From an uncultured Blautia sp. (GTDB taxonomy: Bacteria > Bacillota > Clostridia > Lachnospirales > Lachnospiraceae): a stretch of DNA of 47,506 bases. The notes under the pieces are model-generated. The model made no database searches. It had not been told where the DNA came from and worked only from the letters and a program-made list of their open reading frames with translations. A program made the position numbers and the translations under genes. The DNA is taken from positions 1 through 47,506 of the forward strand of contig CALBGI010000072.1 in the NCBI GenBank assembly GCA_937893675.1, given 5' to 3'. Shown here piece after piece: positions 8,817 to 16,113 of this stretch (within the stretch, counting starts at the first letter, position 1; every line of letters begins with the position of its first letter).

Positions 8817-9398
8817 TTACCTGTGCATAACAACACCGTCAATAATTCCGTAAGCTTTTGCCTCTTCTGCTGACATGTAGTTATCCCGGTCTGTATCACG
8901 TTCCACAACCTCGTAGGGCTGTCCTGTATTCTCAGAGAGAATTTCATTAAGCGTTCTCTTCGTTTTAGCGATATGGTCAGCCACGATCTGAATCTCCGTC
9001 GCCTGTCCCTGCGCTCCGCCGGAGGGCTGGTGAATCATAATGGTAGAGTTGGGAAGCGCATAACGTTTTCCCTTGGTTCCTCCTGCCAGGAGAAAGGCTC
9101 CCATGCTGGCCGCCATTCCCAGACAAATGGTGGAAACGTCGCATTTGATATATTTCATGGTGTCGTAAATCGCCATACCCGCTGTCACAGAGCCGCCGGG
9201 GCTGTTGATATAAAGCTGGATATCCTTTCCGGGATCCTCCGCCTCAAGGAACAAAAGCTGCGCAACAATAATGCTTGCGCTCACATCATTTACTTCCTCG
9301 CCAAGAAAAATAATACGGTCTTTGAGCAGCCTGGAATAAATATCATAGCTTCTCTCGCCTCTGCTGGTCTGTTCAATGACATAAGGTACCAAACTCAT
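8817..9398 (-). CDS. clpP: ATP-dependent Clp protease proteolytic subunit ClpP
   Basis: Serine peptidase forming the tetradecameric chamber used by ClpX. An ATG at 9404 is only 1 nt from the GGAGG, so the ATG at 9398, 7 nt from it, is chosen (193 aa, MSLVPYVIEQ). The catalytic triad is S98 (GMAASMGAF), H123 (MIHQPSGG) and D172 (TDRD). It sits between tig and clpX, the usual order. No propeptide longer than a few residues is evident. Confidence 0.97.
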   Translation of the reverse strand: MSLVPYVIEQTSRGERSYDIYSRLLKDRIIFLGEEVNDVSASIIVAQLLFLEAEDPGKDIQLYINSPGGSVTAGMAIYDTMKYIKCDVSTICLGMAASMGAFLLAGGTKGKRYALPNSTIMIHQPSGGAQGQATEIQIVADHIAKTKRTLNEILSENTGQPYEVVERDTDRDNYMSAEEAKAYGIIDGVVMHR

Positions 9399-9453
9399 AT
9401 TCATGCCTCCATTTCAACAACGCAACTGCTTTCAAACTGCCTCTTTTGGATGC

Positions 9454-10740
9454 TTAGACTTCCTTCGCTGCCTCAGCAACAAGAGTCACTGCTTTCTGAA
9501 CAGCCATATCTTTCTTCATCTGCTCCAGCTCGCGTTCTCCCATCAGTTCTTTCAGTTTGTCCGCTTCCATCTTGTACATCTCAGCCATTTTGGAGATCTC
9601 TTCTGTGATCTCTTCCTCGCTGATCTGAATATCTTCTGCCTCTGCAATCTTCTCAAGAACCAGTCTTGTCTGGATTCTCTTCGTTGCCTGCGGCTTCATT
9701 TCTTCCATCATCTTGTCTGCGCTCTGGCCGGTAAACTGGAAGTACTGTTCCATGGACAGGCCCTGGGACTGCATTCTTCTTGCAAAGTCGTCCAGCATCT
9801 GGCGTGCCTGTGTATTTACCATTGCTTCCGGGAGCTCCATCTGCGCGTTCTCGATCGCCTTGTCGACTGCTGCGTCCTCTTTTGCGCGGAGCGCCTCCTG
9901 CTCTTTCTTAAGAGTCAGGTTCTTCTTAAGCTCTGCCTTGTACTCTTCCAGAGTGTCAAACTCGGAAATATCCTTAGCAAAGTCGTCATCCAGCTCCGGA
10001 AGCTCTTTTGCCTCGATCTTCTTCACATCGCACTGGAATACAGCTGCCTTGCCAGCCAGCTCTTTTGCCTGATATTCCTCCGGGAAGGTTACATTCACTT
10101 CTACATGAGCGCCATTCTCAGCGCCAACCAGCTGGTCTTCAAATCCGGGAATAAAGGTGTTGGAGCCAAGAGTCAGCGGATAATCGGTACCCTTGCCGCC
10201 TTCAAAGGCAACGCCGTCCACAAATCCCTCAAAGTCGATGGTCACAGTGTCGCCGTTTGCTGCCGCGCGGTCCTCAACGGTAACGGTTCTGGAGTTTTTC
10301 TCCTGTTCGCTCTTCAGTTCTTTCTCCATCTCCTCGTCGGTTACCTCGGTATTGCTCTTCGGGACCTCAAGTCCCTTATACTCGCCCAGAGTAACCTCCG
10401 GTTTTACAGCTACCTCTGCAGTAAAGATAAACGGTTTGCCCGGCTCTGCCTGTGTCACATCGATCTCCGGCTGAGAAACAATCTCAAGCTCGCACTCTGC
10501 AAGAGCCTTGCTGTAGTGCTCCGGGATCAGAGCGTTGGCTGCATCCTCCAGGAAGATGCCCTTTCCGTACATCTGCTCGATCATTTTTCTCGGAGCTTTG
10601 CCCTTACGGAAGCCCGGAATGGAAATTCTGTTCTTAGCCTTCAGGTATGCACCCTGCATTGCCTTGTCCAAATCCTCAGCGGAAACTTCAATGGTAAGCT
10701 TCGCCATGTTTTTTTCCAATTTCTCCACCTGTAAACTCAT
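9454..10740 (-). CDS. tig: Trigger factor
   Basis: Ribosome-associated chaperone with peptidyl-prolyl isomerase activity, 428 aa. N-terminal ribosome-binding domain with the signature GFRKGKAP at residues 43-50, a central FKBP-type domain about residues 150-245 (DTVTIDFEGFVDG), and an alpha-helical C-terminal domain. AGGAGG lies 10 nt before the ATG. It heads the tig-clpP-clpX-lon-ysxC series and has a promoter-like sequence upstream. Confidence 0.97.
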   Translation of the reverse strand: MSLQVEKLEKNMAKLTIEVSAEDLDKAMQGAYLKAKNRISIPGFRKGKAPRKMIEQMYGKGIFLEDAANALIPEHYSKALAECELEIVSQPEIDVTQAEPGKPFIFTAEVAVKPEVTLGEYKGLEVPKSNTEVTDEEMEKELKSEQEKNSRTVTVEDRAAANGDTVTIDFEGFVDGVAFEGGKGTDYPLTLGSNTFIPGFEDQLVGAENGAHVEVNVTFPEEYQAKELAGKAAVFQCDVKKIEAKELPELDDDFAKDISEFDTLEEYKAELKKNLTLKKEQEALRAKEDAAVDKAIENAQMELPEAMVNTQARQMLDDFARRMQSQGLSMEQYFQFTGQSADKMMEEMKPQATKRIQTRLVLEKIAEAEDIQISEEEITEEISKMAEMYKMEADKLKELMGERELEQMKKDMAVQKAVTLVAEAAKEV

Positions 10741-10814
10741 GTTTCGTGTTCCTCCTTAATATGTGGTCCTATATACCCATTTGTAATTTTTTATATATTT
10801 ACAGTCATTGTAGT

Positions 10815-10823
10815 AGTATAGCA
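10815..10823 (-). promoter_or_regulatory. Extended -10 promoter candidate for tig
   Basis: On the minus strand TGCTATACT forms an extended -10 element about 75 bp before the tig start. No good -35 hexamer is visible 16-18 bp upstream, which is tolerated with an extended -10. Position rather than sequence strength carries the call. Confidence 0.4.
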
Positions 10824-10910
10824 CAGGAATTGCAGGATTTCCAGTGTTTTTTTCCTGAAAGCACGGAAAATCCGGAGCATTCCCCTCCAGACAGAGACGC
10901 TGCCCTCCGC

Positions 10911-11462
10911 TTACTTTTTATATACGATGGAATCCGCGATCTCCGCAGCCTTTTCCTCTCCCTCAAGCTGGGCGATGAGGCACAGGCCAAAGTCAATGGC
11001 AGTGCCCATCCCCCGGCTGGTAGTCACATTGCCGTCCACGACCACGCTGTCCTCGCAGGTTTTTGCCCCGGAAAGCTTGTCCAAAAACGATGGATATGCC
11101 GTAGCGCGTCTGCCCTCCAGAAAACCAAGCCTGGCAAAAACGCTGGGAGCCGCACAGATCGCCGCGATTTTTCCGCCTTTTTGATAAAACTCCGTCAAAA
11201 GTTCCGCGAGAGGGGCGCATTCGCCCAAGTGCAGGGTTCCCGGCATCCCGCCCGGCAGCACCAGCATATCTGCATCCGAAAAATCCGTCCCGTCAAACAC
11301 GGTATCTGTTTTCAAAGAAATCCCGTGGGCAGTGGTTACCTCCCGGCCTTCCTTAATGGATACCGTCACAATGTTGATGCCTGCGCGGCGCATCAGATCC
11401 ACCACCGTCAGCCCTTCAATATCCTCAAAACCGTCTGCCAGAAAAATATATACGTTACTCAT
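10911..11462 (-). CDS. DJ-1/PfpI family protein
   Basis: 183 aa, DJ-1/PfpI/ThiJ superfamily. The start is the ATG at 11462, 7 nt after GGGAGG; a TTG two codons earlier is possible. The conserved nucleophilic cysteine is in AAICAAPSVFA (C103), preceded by the GGMPG turn, with the partner glutamate in GFEDIEG (E16). Members act as deglycase-like enzymes, chaperones or amidotransferase-like proteins; the exact reaction cannot be told from sequence. It sits upstream of tig on the same strand but has its own promoter. Confidence 0.85.
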   Translation of the reverse strand: MSNVYIFLADGFEDIEGLTVVDLMRRAGINIVTVSIKEGREVTTAHGISLKTDTVFDGTDFSDADMLVLPGGMPGTLHLGECAPLAELLTEFYQKGGKIAAICAAPSVFARLGFLEGRRATAYPSFLDKLSGAKTCEDSVVVDGNVTTSRGMGTAIDFGLCLIAQLEGEEKAAEIADSIVYKK

Positions 11463-11504
11463 AAACAACCTCCCGTCTGTGAAACAACCGTTTTTTCTTT
11501 CCTT

Positions 11505-11533
11505 ACTATATCATTATACTTTTCTTTTCGCAA
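11505..11533 (-). promoter_or_regulatory. Promoter of the PfpI-like gene
   Basis: On the minus strand: TTGCGA (11528-11533), a 17-bp spacer, TATAGT (11505-11510), 43 bp before the ATG. The same two hexamers with the same spacing occur at 20537-20565. Confidence 0.6.
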
Positions 11534-11583
11534 TGATGCGGGTATACTATAGGCAATAAAATTCTTATTTCAGGAGGCTTTCC

Positions 11584-12039
11584 ATGGAAATCGAACGAAA
11601 ATGGCTGGTTTCAAAAGAAAATCTGCCCCAGAACCTTGACGCTTACCCCTGCCGTCATATTGAGCAGGCCTATCTCTGCACGGAACCGGTCGTGCGCATC
11701 CGCAGACAGGACGACAGCTATTATCTCACCTACAAATCAAAAGGCCTCCTGGCAAGGGAAGAATATAATCTCCCCCTGACTCAGGAAGCCTATGAGCATT
11801 TAAAACCCAAAGCAGACGGCATTCTTCTGTCCAAGGAACGCTTTGTGATCCCCGCAGAAGGCAGTCTTGTCATTGAACTGGATGTGTTTCACGCCCCCTA
11901 CGAGGGACTTCTTCTGGCTGAAGTGGAATTTCCCACAAAAGCAGCGGCAGACGCCTATACCGCACCCGAATGGTTCGGAGAAGAGGTCACCTACTCTTCC
12001 CGCTATCACAACAGCACGCTGAGCCGCGGCAGGCTGTAA
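11584..12039 (+). CDS. CYTH domain-containing protein
   Basis: 151 aa. It opens with the CYTH signature EIERKW, followed by alternating charged strands (VVRIRRQ, YYLTYKSKG, VIELDVF, LLAEVEF) that form the anion-binding tunnel of this fold. Bacterial short CYTH proteins of this type are triphosphate tunnel enzymes, often inorganic tripolyphosphatases. The substrate here is inferred only from family. AGGAGGC precedes the ATG. A -10-like TATACT lies at 11543-11548 with no convincing -35. Confidence 0.85.
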   Translation: MEIERKWLVSKENLPQNLDAYPCRHIEQAYLCTEPVVRIRRQDDSYYLTYKSKGLLAREEYNLPLTQEAYEHLKPKADGILLSKERFVIPAEGSLVIELDVFHAPYEGLLLAEVEFPTKAAADAYTAPEWFGEEVTYSSRYHNSTLSRGRL

Positions 12040-12068
12040 ACACCTCGGAATCCGCCGGCCATTGATCT

Positions 12069-12863
12069 TTATAAACGCTTGCCCTTGTCTGCACAGGCCT
12101 GAAGCGCTTCGTACACCGCGCTTCTCATTCCTGCGCGTTCCAGCGCACGCACACCCTCAATCGTAGTACCCGCAGGAGAGCACACCATATCCTTCAGCTC
12201 GCCTGGATGCTTTCCGGTTTCCAGCACCAGCTTTGCAGCGCCAAGAACAGCCTGCGCCGCAAAGGAGTATGCCTGCTTTCTGGCTATTCCCTGTGCAACC
12301 GCCGCATCTGCCATCGCTTCAATAAACATAAACACATAGGCAGGAGAGCTTCCGCTCACTGCGCTGACCGCATCCATAAGACGCTCCGGCACAAGCTCCG
12401 TGCGCCCAAAGCTGTCTGTAATCGTGCAAATCTGTTCCAGAGTATCCTTTGTCACACGCTCGTTGGCGCAGACACCTGTCATTCCCTCGCCTACCAACGC
12501 CGGCGTATTGGGCATAAGCCGCACCACTGCAAGCGGCTGACCGCATTTTTCCTCCAGCCAGGCCAGCGTTTTTCCGGGCGCAATTCCCACGATCACGTGC
12601 TCCGGTGTCAAAAAGGCGCGCACCTCGGTCAGCACCTCTTCATAGAACTGGGGCTTCACTGCCAGTACGATCAGCGAAGCGTTTTTTACCACCTCCGAAT
12701 TGTCCGCAGTCACCACAACGCCAAGCTTTTCTCTGCTGCGGCTGCGCCCTTCCTCCGTAAGATTGGAAACAATGATCTCCTCTTTCTGAAAAATCCCTCT
12801 TCGCAAAATTCCGCCGATCATGGCAGACGCCATGTTTCCGCATCCGATAAATCCGATTTTCAT
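12069..12863 (-). CDS. proC: Pyrroline-5-carboxylate reductase
   Basis: Last step of proline synthesis, reducing pyrroline-5-carboxylate with NAD(P)H. 264 aa. N-terminal Rossmann motif GFIGCGNMASA at residues 4-14, NTPALVGEG in the middle, and a C-terminal dimerisation domain with SGSSPAYVF and SPAGTTIEG, all family hallmarks. It converges with the CYTH gene, 29 bp apart, without an obvious terminator. It lies 68 bp downstream of ferritin on the same strand. Confidence 0.96.
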   Translation of the reverse strand: MKIGFIGCGNMASAMIGGILRRGIFQKEEIIVSNLTEEGRSRSREKLGVVVTADNSEVVKNASLIVLAVKPQFYEEVLTEVRAFLTPEHVIVGIAPGKTLAWLEEKCGQPLAVVRLMPNTPALVGEGMTGVCANERVTKDTLEQICTITDSFGRTELVPERLMDAVSAVSGSSPAYVFMFIEAMADAAVAQGIARKQAYSFAAQAVLGAAKLVLETGKHPGELKDMVCSPAGTTIEGVRALERAGMRSAVYEALQACADKGKRL

Positions 12864-12931
12864 TTCTGATGTTGTCCTCTCTGTTTTTTAGAGTTAAATA
12901 TCCAAAATAGATTCCCTTAACAGCGCCCTGA

Positions 12932-13444
12932 TCACAATACCAGAGACGGCGCTGCGTACACTCTTCCTGCAAGCTCACTGTCCAGCATGTAAAGACTTCT
13001 CGCGTCCTCTCCGAACAGCTCCATTTTTTTGATCAGATCCGACGCGTTGGTCTCCTCTTCCCCCTGCTCCTTTACAAACCAGTCAAGGAACTGCATGGTA
13101 CGGTAATCCTTGTTGCTGTAAGCTGCGTCGTAGATATTGTGGATCAGGCCTGTCACGTACTGCTCGTGCGCATAGCCGGCTTTCAGAGGATCCATTTTAT
13201 CCTTCAGATCCTGATCCGGTTTGTCAATGGCTTCCAACACTACTTTACAGTCATTGTTCTGGAGATACTGAATCATCAGCGTAGCATGGTCGCGCTCTTC
13301 CTGCGCCTGTACACGATACCAGTTGGCAAACCCCTTCAGCCCCTGGTCCTCATAAAAATTGGCAAAATCCAGATATAAATATGCGGAATAAAATTCCTTG
13401 TTCACCTGTGTATTGAGAAGCTCTGCCACTTTTTCATTTAACAT
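12932..13444 (-). CDS. ftn: Non-heme ferritin
   Basis: Iron storage cage subunit, 170 aa. The start at 13444 (MLNEKVAELLN) follows AGGAG by 8 nt; the frame extends 14 codons further without support. Ferroxidase ligands E17, E50 and H53 are present at the FtnA positions (NKEFYSAY and QEERDHA), plus the later EQGEEE segment. It is preceded by a good promoter. No Fur-box match was confirmed by eye. Confidence 0.95.
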   Translation of the reverse strand: MLNEKVAELLNTQVNKEFYSAYLYLDFANFYEDQGLKGFANWYRVQAQEERDHATLMIQYLQNNDCKVVLEAIDKPDQDLKDKMDPLKAGYAHEQYVTGLIHNIYDAAYSNKDYRTMQFLDWFVKEQGEEETNASDLIKKMELFGEDARSLYMLDSELAGRVYAAPSLVL

Positions 13445-13506
13445 ATTCTTCACTCCTTTTCTATGTAACTGCATTCTTTCATTCACGCCACATTTCGGCC
13501 GTTTTC

Positions 13507-13535
13507 AGTATAGTACAAAAAAATACAGAAGTAAA
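13507..13535 (-). promoter_or_regulatory. Promoter of the ferritin gene
   Basis: On the minus strand: TTTACT (13530-13535), 17-bp spacer, TATACT (13507-13512), about 62 bp before the ferritin start. Confidence 0.65.
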
Positions 13536-13613
13536 GCATCTGCTTGCAAAGCCAGCCGCGCGATTTTCCAAAAATTATTTTGATTTCATAATTATTTTTG
13601 TCTTTTTTCATTC

Positions 13614-13642
13614 TTGCATGCGCTCTGCTGCTGTGCTATAAT
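13614..13642 (+). promoter_or_regulatory. Promoter of tRNA-Gly
   Basis: TTGCAT (13614-13619), 17-bp spacer, TATAAT (13637-13642). TG in the two bases before the last spacer base makes an extended -10. The -10 ends 15 bp before the mature tRNA. Confidence 0.85.
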
Positions 13643-13657
13643 ACAAAAAAACAACTT

Positions 13658-13728
<71 letters not shown>

Positions 13729-13732
13729 CTTG

Positions 13733-13779
13733 AAAAGCCGCGGAGCCTGTAAATACAGGGATTCGTGGCTTTTTGTTTT
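13733..13779 (+). terminator. Terminator of tRNA-Gly
   Basis: Two-level hairpin: outer stem AAAGCCGCG pairing with CGTGGCTTT, inner stem CCTGT/ACAGG, followed by TTTTTGTTTT. It is directly after the tRNA. Confidence 0.85.
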
Positions 13780-13800
13780 GCATTTTGGTAATAAACAGGT

Positions 13801-13920
13801 TTGATTGAACCGGGTAACACCGCATCCTTTCAAGGCCCTGTTGTATGTGCCGTCATCATCGGTATCGTGTTTGTCTCAGGCATTGCATACGTGAATACCT
13901 TCCGCAAAAATAAAAACTGA
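13801..13920 (+). pseudogene. Remnant of the C-terminus of a membrane protein
   Basis: In the 326-bp stretch between the tRNA terminator and the next gene, an open frame of about 39 codons ends at TGA 13918. It encodes GPVVCAVIIGIVFVSG followed by a basic tail FRKNKN, which reads like the last transmembrane helix of a membrane protein. It opens at a TTG with no ribosome binding site, just after a stop, so it looks truncated at the 5' end. I do not recognise the parent family. Confidence 0.4.
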
Positions 13921-13937
13921 CAAAGGAGATTTTCAAG

Positions 13938-14048
13938 ATGAAAACAGAAGACAACGGAATCTGTCCGGGATGTACGACCGTACATTCTGCGCAAAAAGCC
14001 TCACGGCCGAAGTTCTTTTCGTCCGCAAGGCTTTTTAAATTTAAATAA
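13938..14048 (+). CDS. Short Cys-containing ORF, possible remnant
   Basis: 36 codons with an ATG 9 nt after AAAGGAG, 17 bp beyond the preceding remnant's stop. It starts MKTEDNGICPGC and carries a CPGC pair. The second half of the frame is simply the terminator hairpin at 13993-14039, so the original gene probably continued and was cut here. No family is recognised. It may be expressed, since the ribosome binding site is intact, but no promoter of its own is visible. Confidence 0.3.
   Translation: MKTEDNGICPGCTTVHSAQKASRPKFFSSARLFKFK
13993..14039. terminator. Bidirectional terminator
   Basis: AAAAAGCCT (13993-14001) pairs with AGGCTTTTT (14028-14036), giving T-runs on both strands. On the minus strand it would end the YbjQ/PH transcript. 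On the plus strand it lies inside the short ORF above. Confidence 0.7.
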
Positions 14049-14106
14049 AAAACACTTTATACGGGGTTCTTTGTTCCAGGCAGCCCGTTCCTGCCGCTGC
14101 GTTCGT

Positions 14107-14427
14107 TTATTCCACAACTACCGCTGTCCCGCTGGCAGTCACCATTAACATCCCGTTGTCTGCTCCCAGAACTTCATAATCAATATCCACGCCTACCACC
14201 GCATTGGCGCCCAGGGCTGCCGCCCTCTCCTCCATTTCACGAATGGCATTCTGTCTCGCTTCGATCAGTTCCTGCTCATAGCTGCTGGAACGTCCGCCAA
14301 AAAAGTTGCTGAAGGAAGCTGCCAGGTCTCTCACGAAATTCACGCCGGAAATCACTTCACCAAACACAATGCCCCGGTATTCTGCAATCCTTTTCCCTTC
14401 TACAGATGTTGTAGTTGTTGTGATCAT
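14107..14427 (-). CDS. YbjQ family (UPF0145) heavy-metal-binding-domain-like protein
   Basis: 106 aa, full length for the YbjQ/UPF0145 family. It begins with a Thr-rich MITTTTTSVEGK and has the family blocks YRGIVFGEVISG, ARQNAIREMEERA and LGANAVVGVDIDYEVL. Family members form small oligomeric beta barrels of unknown function; the metal-binding label is historical, and this protein has no cysteine or histidine. It lies 15 bp downstream of the PH-domain-like gene and shares its transcript. Confidence 0.85.
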   Translation of the reverse strand: MITTTTTSVEGKRIAEYRGIVFGEVISGVNFVRDLAASFSNFFGGRSSSYEQELIEARQNAIREMEERAAALGANAVVGVDIDYEVLGADNGMLMVTASGTAVVVE

Positions 14428-14442
14428 ATGTATATCCTCCCC

Positions 14443-14814
14443 TTATAAAACATATTCGCCAATCGCCTTACCAATCGCCACAATATCGCTGCTTCCCGTA
14501 AACTCCAGCAAAACCTTGCCAAGTCCGCTGAAATAAATTTCCAGTTCGCTGTCCAGATCAAAGTATCCGGAGGTTTCCACAGAAAATACCTGGACCTTGG
14601 AATAGGGAAGAGACGTAAAATCTTTTTTCTTTCCGGTCATACCCTGCACGTTCACAACGATCATCCTCTTGTTGGTAAATACCACGTAATCCCGGATTCC
14701 CTTGTAGACGCCAATCAAGGCTTCCCCTGTGACAAACAGCGGAGAAATATCGTTCGCGACAGATGTCTCGTTGACCTTTCTGAGTTTAAATACGCAGTTT
14801 TCAAAATCAATCAT
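14443..14814 (-). CDS. Bacterial PH-domain-like protein
   Basis: 123 aa from the ATG at 14814, which follows GGAGG by about 8 nt. Alternating beta strands (DYVVFTNKRMIVVNV, FTSLPYSKVQVFSVE) and a C-terminal helix match the bacterial PH-like fold; FTNKRMIVV is typical of the family. No signal peptide or membrane segment. The role is unknown; some relatives respond to stress or bind partners. It is first in a two-gene unit with the YbjQ protein. Confidence 0.75.
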   Translation of the reverse strand: MIDFENCVFKLRKVNETSVANDISPLFVTGEALIGVYKGIRDYVVFTNKRMIVVNVQGMTGKKKDFTSLPYSKVQVFSVETSGYFDLDSELEIYFSGLGKVLLEFTGSSDIVAIGKAIGEYVL

Positions 14815-14838
14815 GATAAAGCCCTCCTTTGGTACATT

Positions 14839-14867
14839 ATATAATATCCAGATCCGGATTCTGTAAA
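14839..14867 (-). promoter_or_regulatory. Candidate promoter of the PH-like/YbjQ pair
   Basis: On the minus strand: TTTACA (14862-14867), 17-bp spacer, TTATAT (14839-14844). A better -10, TATAAT at 14836-14841, has a 20-bp spacing. The -35 falls in the T-tail of the upstream terminator. Confidence 0.45.
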
Positions 14868-14893
14868 ACAAAAATCCTGCGGCACTTTGCCGC
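14866..14893 (-). terminator. Terminator of the SsuA/THI5-like gene
   Basis: On the minus strand GCGGCA/TGCCGC with a 3-nt loop, followed by AGGATTTTTGTTTT. It lies about 60 bp after the stop codon of the binding-protein gene. Confidence 0.7.
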
Positions 14894-14951
14894 AAAACGG
14901 GCGGCAGCTTTCTCCACAGAAAACCACCGCCTTGTTTTTACTCTTTTTTCT

Positions 14952-15968
14952 TTACTCTGCCTTTGCCGCCTTCTCCGCGTATTCCACTGTCACCAGTTCC
15001 TCATAATCCACGCGCTGTTCCAATTCCCCCGCGCTCTCCAGAATATCCTGAAGAAGCTCAAAGCTTTCTTTCTCAAAAATGAGGTTTTCTTTCCAGGTAT
15101 CCTGCTCATGATAACGGGCAACAATTGTTGTGAGCGTATCCAAATCCGTTTCCGGGAACTGCGGTGCGATCACCGCCGCAATCTCCTCAGGCGTGTGTGC
15201 CTGCACGTAATTCATCCCTCTCTGCAGGGCGTTGGTAAAGCTTTGGATGATTTCCGGATGCGCCTTCATATAGCTGGCTTTCGCGCTGAATGAGGTATAT
15301 GGAACATAACCGGAATCCACTCCAAGAGACGCTACCACATAACCTGCGCCCTCTTTTTCAAGAGCGGTTGCGGAGGGCTCGAATTCCACACTGAAGTCCC
15401 CCTGCCCGCCGGAAAATGCTGCTGCCGTAGATCCAAAATCTATGCTCTGGTTAATATCTACGTCCGCAGCCGGGTCAATGCCCTGCTCTTTCAAAATATA
15501 CTCAAAAACCATTTGCGGCATGCCGCCTTTTCGACCGCCCAGGACTGTTTTTCCCTTGATATCCTCCCACCTGAAATCCGGCATCTCCTCTCTTGCCACC
15601 AGAAAATTTCCGGCCCGCTGGGTCAGCTGGGCAAAATTCACCACCGCATCATTGGCCCCCTCCTGAAACGCGTAAACCGAAGACTCTGCGCCCATAAACC
15701 CGATCTGCGCCTCCCCGGAAAGCACGGCTGTCATCACCTTATCTGCCCCAAAGCCGGTGACAAGTGTGAGGTCAATACCTTCCTCAGCAAAATATCCTTC
15801 CTCAATGGCAACATACATTGGCGCATAAAAAATGGAATGCGCCACCTCGTTGAGGGTCACCTCTGTGAGCGCCTCCTCTTTTTCCTGTGCCAGAACCGAA
15901 ACAGGCAGGGCCGTCACTGCCAGAAGAACGGCAAAGGCTGCCGCGGTCAGCTTTTTCTTGATTTTCAT
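14952..15968 (-). CDS. ABC transporter substrate-binding protein, SsuA/THI5 (NMT1)-like
   Basis: 338 aa from ATG 15968, after GGGAG. Signal peptide MKIKKKLTAAAF...SVLAQ with a probable cleavage after VLA; there is no lipobox cysteine, unusual for a Gram-positive binding protein. The mature part has the NMT1/SsuA pattern: FYAPMYVAIEEGYFAEEGID at the start of the first lobe, then GADKVMTAVLSGEAQIGFMG, a GGRKGGMP turn, and helices of the second lobe. Relatives bind nitrate, sulfonates, or pyrimidine thiamine precursors; the ligand cannot be assigned. No permease or ATPase of this class is adjacent. Confidence 0.8.
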   Translation of the reverse strand: MKIKKKLTAAAFAVLLAVTALPVSVLAQEKEEALTEVTLNEVAHSIFYAPMYVAIEEGYFAEEGIDLTLVTGFGADKVMTAVLSGEAQIGFMGAESSVYAFQEGANDAVVNFAQLTQRAGNFLVAREEMPDFRWEDIKGKTVLGGRKGGMPQMVFEYILKEQGIDPAADVDINQSIDFGSTAAAFSGGQGDFSVEFEPSATALEKEGAGYVVASLGVDSGYVPYTSFSAKASYMKAHPEIIQSFTNALQRGMNYVQAHTPEEIAAVIAPQFPETDLDTLTTIVARYHEQDTWKENLIFEKESFELLQDILESAGELEQRVDYEELVTVEYAEKAAKAE

Positions 15969-16048
15969 ATTCGTTACTCCCTTTTCCTTTCCCATTATCA
16001 TATGAGGGAGGATGAAAAAGGTGCCAATCCCAAGCTGCAATTCTCTGT

Positions 16049-16077
16049 TTGCTCCCTGGTCCAACCTGCGCTATAAT
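16049..16077 (+). promoter_or_regulatory. Promoter of the periplasmic sugar-binding gene
   Basis: TTGCTC (16049-16054), 17-bp spacer, TATAAT (16072-16077), 36 bp before the ATG at 16114. Confidence 0.6.
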
Positions 16078-16113
16078 AAAGGCCAGAATATCATCCCTGC
16101 AAGGAGGAAAACC

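Noticed and set aside
9403..10734. Plus-strand frame of 443 codons
   Set aside because: Exactly antisense to trigger factor, with a Leu/Cys/Ser-rich composition typical of a shadow frame.
12040..12068. Terminator between the CYTH gene and proC
   Set aside because: The 29-bp convergent gap has no stem long enough to support one.
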